From assembly GCA_022059125.1 (NCBI GenBank), contig JAEUWY010000013.1:496001-560000 (forward strand): a stretch of DNA of 64,000 nt, read 5' to 3'. Origin of the DNA: Corynespora cassiicola. Lineage: Eukaryota; Ascomycota; Dothideomycetes; Pleosporales; Corynesporascaceae. Under the pieces are notes generated by a model. That model was given only the letters and a program-made list of their open reading frames with translations, was not told where the DNA came from and did not search any database. Shown here piece after piece: positions 58,475 through 64,000 of the stretch. The position numbers were made by a program, and so were the translations under genes. The first letter of the stretch is position 1; the number at the start of each line of letters is the position of its first letter.

Positions 58475-59507
58475 AACAATTCTCGGAACTGGTGTGGCAG
58501 AAGACTCTCTGTCAGAACGGTTCTCTCTATCTGGCACAGACGCGGCGCAGAGCAGCCGGCCGTCCATGTAGGGCGGGGGGAAGTTGAGCCCAAAGGAACA
58601 GCAGAAAGTCGAAAGATAATCACCTGAGGTCAGATACTACAGGACGCCACGGGAGGAGAGTGGGCGCTTCCGCAGAAACGTTGACTGCGCGCGCTGGGGG
58701 CTGGCGCGGCGATGGCGGAGGATCGGCTTCGAGGTGGCTCGCTCGCGGTGCCGGGAGGTCGCAGAAAGGGGATCGAAGGCGACGGTGTCGTCGAGGACAC
58801 GGGGGAGGCTTCGGTCGGAGGGCGGATGGGGGAGGAGGCCTCGTTGGTCTGGCCGGGTGGTGGGGATGGGGGAAGTCTGAAGACGTTGTGTACAGATGCG
58901 ATCAACCACGGGTGAGGTGGACGACCTGGCTGGCCGGTCTTGGCGCCCGCCCCAGCGAACTTCTTTGACGCTGCGGTCACTCCGAAACGCCAGCACGTCA
59001 CGCTGCGCCAGCTGCCCAGCTGCGCTGTTTCAACACTCGATAGAGATAGGCGGCCGCGCGCTGGGCCCGCCGGCGGGGGCCTTGCGCATGCCTCCAGGTC
59101 ACTTGCCCGCCCAGTGGGTAGCGCACCACTCCCGGCCACACGTGAGGCCCTCTGCGCCCTCGCACCCGAGCCTCGGTGGCATGGAAAGCAAGGTGCACGT
59201 TTCACAGCAGCCAGCAAGCCCGCATTGCTTTTTCTTGCGCCCATAGCGCTTGGTGATAGCGCGGCAAAAAGGCAGGACCTCCATACTAGCGGAGTCGCCT
59301 TGGCCCGCCTGCCCTGCCGTGTGCGGCGCTATCGTGGCGAGTGGGGGTCCAGTCTTCACCGTCTGGTCGCTGACAGGCCGGGATATGAGTGCACTGGCAA
59401 GAACATGTGGATTGAAATCTGCTACACTCTATATTCTACACTTGCCACCTTTTCCTCTCCCTCTCTCATCCTAGCTCATGGTTGCCTGTCGTGGGAGTTG
59501 GTCTCCT
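58475..59507. other. Gene-free 1.0 kb
   Basis: Promoter side of the large disordered-protein gene and 3' side of the ATP synthase f gene. GC-rich overlapping frames on both strands without motifs. Confidence 0.5.
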
Positions 59508-60167
59508 TTAGTGGGCGTTGTTCTTGTGGTGGCCTACGGCATGTGAGTCAGAGCGCAACCCTCAAAAGGCATTAGACATACGGAGATGGAAGTAGTAGTT
59601 CTGGGCGTAGCCGATGGCAATCAGACCAGCAATGACGTGGACCAGGGCTGTGGTATGAAGAGTCAGCGTTGATGCGAAATCACGAGCCGCCAGCCGTGCG
59701 TGGCGAGCGCTCCTCCTGGGGCCTACATACGCTTCGCGGAGGCGTTCTTGCCGCTGAAGTACTTCTTCTGGTAGCGTCCCAAAAGACCCTTGGCCTGAAC
59801 CTCGGGAGCCGGGCCACGGGGGAGCTTCTCGTAAAAGTTCACGACCTTTTGCATGCGAACGGCATTGGGAGACGAGCCGATGGCCTTTTTCCATAGTTAG
59901 CAACTGTCCAGAAGCCCTGTCACTGCCAGAAACGGCGCCGGTCCATGTCAATCGTCGGGGCCAAAGCGTTTTGCGGTCGTCCGGGGGTGTCTCTTCTACA
60001 GACGAGGGGGTGTCGGGTTCATCAGGGAAAAGGCTCGAGGGGGTCTTACGCTAGGAGAAGCGATCTGGACGTAGCTGTCAGCACTCTGTGGCTTGTGTTG
60101 GGCGTGTTTCCTGTCGTACCTTGGGGGGGATAAGGGTCGAGAGACCGCGCTTGGTAACGAAGCTCAT
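59508..60167 (-). CDS. atp17: Mitochondrial F1Fo-ATP synthase subunit f
   Basis: Membrane (Fo) subunit of complex V. Five exons: 60120-60167, 60050-60064 (only 15 nt, encoding IASPS), 59731-59884, 59582-59647, 59508-59533; 102 aa, the family length. The assembled protein reads as expected for fungal Atp17: MSFVTKRGLSTLIPPK, then NAVRMQKVVNFYEKLPRGPAPE, LLGRYQKKYFSGKNAS, the single membrane helix VHVIAGLIAIGYAQNYYF and the terminal HLRHHKNNAH, whose codons lie in the last 26-nt exon. Every junction is phase-consistent. Divergent from the complex I 21 kDa gene. Confidence 0.93.
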
Positions 60168-60405
60168 CTTGACGGCTGCGGTTCAATTAGCATCAATTGA
60201 AGTTTCGCGGCGGCGGGGAATCGGTTCGGGCGGCGTACCTGGGCAGGCAAGGTGGGCGGAGTGGGGAGATGGAGGTCGTGCAGAGTTGATGGATGAGGTC
60301 GCGAAGAGAAGCTGTTGAACTAGTGGTCTTGGCAGGCCTGCGTCCCGAACCTCATCACTGACTTCTCCAGCAAGCTCTCCGCCACAACACCCCCCGCCGC
60401 CCAAC
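60168..60405. promoter_or_regulatory. Bidirectional promoter of two OXPHOS genes
   Basis: 238 bp between the start codons of the ATP synthase f gene (-) and the complex I 21 kDa gene (+). Shared control is inferred from arrangement and function. No defined element is claimed. Confidence 0.55.
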
Positions 60406-61193
60406 ATGTCCGTCCTGCCCAGGTCAATTGGCTCGCGGCTGCTTTCGCCCGCCCTGCGCCCATCTGCTGCGAGGGTCGCCCTCCCCAAATACCGCTCTTA
60501 CGCCTCCGAATCCTCTACCTCGGACCCGACCCCCAAGACGAGCTCTGAGGACTCGCCCGCCGTCAAGCTCACCGAGTCGACCCAGATCCGCTCGGAGGGC
60601 GCCATCGAGGGAAATGTGAGGCACCAGCCCGACTACAATGTGGCGATTGACTACCGCACCTCGTGGGTTTGCCGGGAAATACACCAATGCGCCAGCGCTC
60701 TGACAATGCATCCAGTAACTTTTCGCCCATTCCCAAGCGCGTCATGGACGGCAGCGAGCCCGGCGAGTCCGTAGCTGCCGCTGTTTTGTCCGGCGCTCCC
60801 GTGGATCTTCAGGCACGCACTGTGCGGTATGTCGAGCCCCCGTAATAGTACATGGAGGAGCATGACGTTGATCTTGATGACAGCATCTACCGCCCCACCA
60901 AGGCTGCTACTCAATCTGGAGACTGGCACTCGCATCACTGGCTGATGGACTGGGACCCTCTCCCCAAGGGCCACCGCTGGGAGAACCCGCTCATGGGATG
61001 GCAGTCATCTGCAGACTTCATGCAGGGTCACCGGATACAGTTCAAGTCCAAGGAGGATGCCATCGCTTTCGCCAACAAGCAGGGCTACGAATACTTTGTC
61101 CAGGAACCCAACGAGCGCAAGTTTGTTCCCAAGGCCTATGCCAACAACTTCACACACAGCCCCAAGAAGTTGAAGATGATCAGGACAAAGTAG
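60406..61193 (+). CDS. NADH:ubiquinone oxidoreductase 21 kDa subunit (NDUFS4-like)
   Basis: Accessory matrix-arm subunit of respiratory complex I. Exons 60406-60662, 60716-60826, 60884-61193 (225 aa). An Arg/Ser-rich N-terminus without acids (MSVLPRSIGSRLLSPALRPS) serves as presequence. The conserved core is RVMDGSEPGESVAAAVLSGA, DLQARTVRIYRPTK (created by the second splice at the acceptor gacag, 60883), WHSHHWLMDWD, RWENPLMGWQSSADFMQG and the NDUFS4 signature EDAIAFANKQGYEYFVQEP. The frame running from an ATG at 60852 into exon 3 was rejected as the start, because it loses the conserved RIYRPTK. Confidence 0.94.
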
Positions 61194-62546
61194 ACCGGGC
61201 CGGTATGCCAGGTTATCACGTGTACATAAGGCCTGAGTGCTTTTTTATCTTATCAGAATCGTTAAATGGGACACTTTGTACTCGTAGGTGGAGGCTGTGA
61301 TGATTTCCGGTGCATGTGAACTACTTGTATACCAGGATACATTAGGCTCGTGTGCTACGCAAAGCCCATATATTACTTTTCGTGTTTCAAACAAACAGTG
61401 CTTCTCCTTTCAAGTGGTATGGCAAACCTTCCTTTTAGTTGTTGCAATTACTGGCTGCGGACACGTAGATGTTAAAATTGGAGCCGCTGCTATATGCCGA
61501 CATTGCGAGTGCTTTACCTCAATCTGAACTACTGAGGAGAAGATAAACCCCCCCTGTTGACATCGAATAGTGATACTAGAGCGAACATTAACTCCACAGA
61601 TACTGAAATGAAAGACCCAGTAGCTGGGCAAAGGCTTTTTCCGCTTCACAATATTCCATCCAACGTACATTTGAAGACAAATCTTTCAGGTATAGGCAAT
61701 GTTTAGGATGATCAACGGGCGGTAACATATCTACTAGTATGTTTTCTCGAACCCAGATATTCTTACTGAATCCACAAGAATTCTATGATTCATTCCAGAG
61801 GGATATAACATCACACGGGACTGGGAGGCCCAATAAGCTCAGCCAAAACACAGGGATCAGCTCCAAACATGATCTGGAGACACAGAAAGCGCAGAGAACT
61901 CGCATACAAAAACATAAATTGATGATTCATACAATCGTTTGACACATTTCCTGTCCTACCCACTGTAGACGCCACCATTAACTTGGCGTATATTCACTTC
62001 CTCAGGCGTTTTCACTTAGACCGACCCCAGGCTAATGGATTGACTCCCTCTCCAGCCCGCACCTTCCTTTCCTCTTCTCCTTCTCTCTAGATCATAATAT
62101 CCGCACACACAAAACGTATACAACATCTTGCACATATCTTCAAGCCTCCAGCTTCAATTCACACCTCGTCAGCTACCCAGCTTCCAGCGCCCCACCCAAC
62201 GCGTCCACAAGCCCTGCACATACCTCTCCACTTACACTCCCCAATCACTCAATCTCCACCAAGTCTCCACCTTCTCGTCTCTCTTAAGGGTCTAGCTTCC
62301 AGCGTTTCCAACGCGCCATCTACAACGCACCTTCTTTCCAGCATCAACTGCCTCGCAGCCAGCTCATAATATCCACCTCTACCAAAACCCATCCTCTGTA
62401 TCCGTACCTGCACCTTCCTTCCTTCCTCCCTCCCTCAAACACTGTACCCAAAATCCAAACACCACCTCAACCCCCCACCCAAACCCCAGCTCACAACGTA
62501 CCACAGAACGCACCCCCATTCCCGCCACCGCCACCGCCACCGCAAA
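61194..62546. other. Gene-free 1.35 kb; C/T-rich leader at the right end
   Basis: No supported gene. From about 62060 to 62546 the + strand is strikingly C/T/A-rich and nearly G-free, as in long fungal 5' leaders, and it leads into the next start codon. Confidence 0.5.
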
Positions 62547-63024
62547 ATGGGCCGTGCCGGCTACGACATGACCGTGACGCAAATCGACTATACACAGACA
62601 AAAGTACGTCTCCTCTCCCGCACCCTCTCCACCACATACCCCCCGCCCCAACCCCATTCTGCGGATATTCGCATATTGACACAGTGCAAGCCTGACGTCC
62701 TGGAGCCCCCACCAGACCGCACAGAGGCATCGGCACAGGCCGAACCTGCCCTCGAGTCCCCGCCAGGGACCATAAAGATGTGGATACGCTGGAAAGGTCC
62801 CAAGGGCAAGGACGAAACCAAGGACAACAAACAAAAGGTAACATTCACTCTGCCCACTTCCGAATTACCAAAGATTATTATTCCATATTACAAATATACA
62901 TGGCTTACACTACACTACACTACACTACACCATCCAACCCACTAACCTCCCTCCAGACCCCCTCTCCCCCCCCCAAAAGGGGCGTAGCACCGACCCGGCC
63001 ACTACCGAGAAGCAAGCCCAATAG
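62547..63024 (+). CDS. Small three-exon hypothetical protein, about 80 aa
   Basis: Exon 1, 62547-62603 (MGRAGYDMTVTQIDYTQTK), ends in gtacgt. Exon 2 starts after acacag, at about 62686, and runs to 62836 (CKPDVLEPPPDRTEASAQ ... GTIKMWIRWKGPKGKD ... NKQK), ending in gtaaca. A third exon after a pyrimidine-rich ccccaaaag acceptor would add GRSTDPATTEKQAQ and stop at 63022-63024. The start context is good (gcaaaATGG). The protein is charged and hydrophilic, without signal peptide or known domain. The last exon is the weakest part; other acceptors are possible. Unrecognised. Confidence 0.45.
62905..62931 (+). repeat. ACACT pentanucleotide repeat
   Basis: About five tandem tacac/acact units in the presumed last intron of the small gene. 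Confidence 0.8.
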
Positions 63025-63391
63025 GCCCTTCTCCCCTTCCCCTTCGTATGTCGGCCCGTTCCCCTTTTTTTTCTCGTCGGTACAGTGCGTCGGTTCCGCT
63101 TACTCCCGCGCGGCGGGCATCGGGCAATTGGTATGGGAATAGGGTGTGCAGTTGGGATCGGGGCTGAGTCGAATCTTTGGGCGGGGAGTTTGTTAATGGG
63201 ATGTGGTGGAGTTGCGTCGAGGGTTTTTGTTGCAGGGGTCGTTTGGGGGAGGAAAGATGGGAGGTGTGACATATTAGACAGAAACAAAATCATGTAGCAA
63301 GTCATAAAAACTCAAAAATGGAGAAAGAAAAATGCATAGAGACATCCATGATGAGAAAACAAGTGGAGAAAAGATGTGCTGATGAGTCGAC
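63025..63391. other. Convergent intergenic, 367 bp
   Basis: 3' sides of the small gene (+) and the esterase gene (-); nothing else seen. Confidence 0.4.
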
Positions 63392-64000
63392 TTAGCCTAC
63401 ACTCTTGATCTGGTCAGCCACGGGCTGGTAGAACTTGCTCGCAAGCTTCTGGTTGCCCGCATCGTTGGGGTGCTCGCCGTCGATGGTGTCAGTCGCGGTA
63501 TTAAATCCGGTAAAGTTGTCCACGACAATGATGGGGGATTGGCGGGACGAGCGTTTGGGTGCCCAGTCGATGATGGCCTTGTTGAGGTCGACGATACCCT
63601 GGACCTGTTTGGCGTTGAACTTCTTGGGGTCGAGGGGGATGAGCTGGGAGACGATAATTTTCATGCTGGGCTTCGAGGCGCGCATCTGGTTGATGAGAAC
63701 GTCGTAGGCGGCGATGGTCTCAGCGGGCGTCTTGGGGGCGAGCACGTCATTGGTGCCCAGGTGCATGACGATGATGTCGGGTTTGGCGGCGTTGAGCCAA
63801 CCGACCAGGCGGCCGTCTGCGGCATAGTCTGCGGCTTTGGCGCCGGCGTGGCCTTCGTTTTCGCCGTCGTAGGGGAAGCCGCAGTCGGGGGCTTTGTTGG
63901 AGCCTACAAAGTCGGTGTTCTTGATGTTGTTGTCCTGGAGCTTCTTCCAGAGGCTAGCGCGCCAACAGCCCTGAGTTGGATATCAGTAAGGAGTCACGGA
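63392..64000 (-). CDS. Secreted SGNH/CE3-like esterase, C-terminal part (5' cut by window)
   Basis: Exon 63392-63970; an acceptor (aactcag) sits at 63971 and the intron runs off the window, so the first exon(s) with signal peptide and catalytic Ser block are not seen. The visible part reads CWRASLWKKLQ, FVGSN, GENEGHAG, KPDIIVMHLGTND (block III with Asn), a helical segment, and DGEHPNDAGNQKLA, which carries the catalytic Asp/His pair. This pattern is that of carbohydrate esterase family 3 (acetylxylan esterase) and related GDSL hydrolases. Plant cell-wall deacetylation is the likely role; inference. Confidence 0.88.

Noticed and set aside
60852..61193. Separate gene starting at the ATG at 60852
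   Set aside because: The conserved RIYRPTK of the complex I subunit is formed by splicing to 60884; the upstream codons are intronic.

Overview
The window is nuclear DNA of a filamentous ascomycete (Pezizomycotina; a Dothideomycetes-like fungus is a guess). Short GT-AG introns of about 49-110 nt with CTNAC-type branch sites interrupt most genes. The eukaryotic housekeeping set includes Rpn13, ribosomal eL6, mitochondrial ATP synthase f, complex I 21 kDa subunit, isopentenyl-PP isomerase and homocitrate synthase. Fungal-specific families include RTA1, Asi-type RING, WSC, MEP ammonium permease and NLR/HeLo. No operons, CRISPR arrays or recognisable tRNA/rRNA genes were seen. All gene models below are read from splice signals and conserved protein motifs by eye.

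Layout. 0-12 kb: 3' end of cytosolic prolyl-tRNA synthetase, a Cys-rich small protein, a head-to-head Rpn13/eL6 pair, a fatty-acid-hydroxylase-family membrane protein, and a large alpha/beta hydrolase with a long disordered N-terminus. 13.6-14.8 kb: an RTA1-like membrane protein. 17-25 kb: an AT-richer accessory island with a divergent NLR (NB-ARC/TPR) and HeLo-domain (HET-S-like) effector, a Cys-rich unknown with decayed coding sequence beyond its 3' end, a three-finger C2H2 protein, a repeat/palindrome cluster and a small two-exon gene. 26-36 kb: F-box-like protein, GNAT acetyltransferase, IDI1, homocitrate synthase, and a GFA-family gene with an apparent frameshift. 36-47 kb: a secreted WSC-type protein, two consecutive ubiquitin-ligase-type genes (Asi-like RING and Ufo1-like F-box/WD40/UIM), and a disordered protein. 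47.4-50.3 kb is gene-poor and partly AT-rich. 50-58.5 kb: MEP ammonium transporter, HAD phosphatase, and a long disordered conserved protein. 59.5-64 kb: divergent ATP synthase f / complex I 21 kDa genes, a small three-exon gene, and the 3' part of a secreted CE3-like esterase running off the right edge.

The most notable system is at 17.2-20.6 kb. The NLR begins with a short Gly/Ser/Asn motif (GGHHSGFIIMHNSGTV) that is nearly repeated at the extreme C-terminus of the adjacent HeLo effector (GGQHSGFILGNNSGTI). This is the expected layout of an amyloid-templated NLR-to-effector cell-death switch. Its NLR P-loop is interrupted by either a 38-nt intron or a frameshift.
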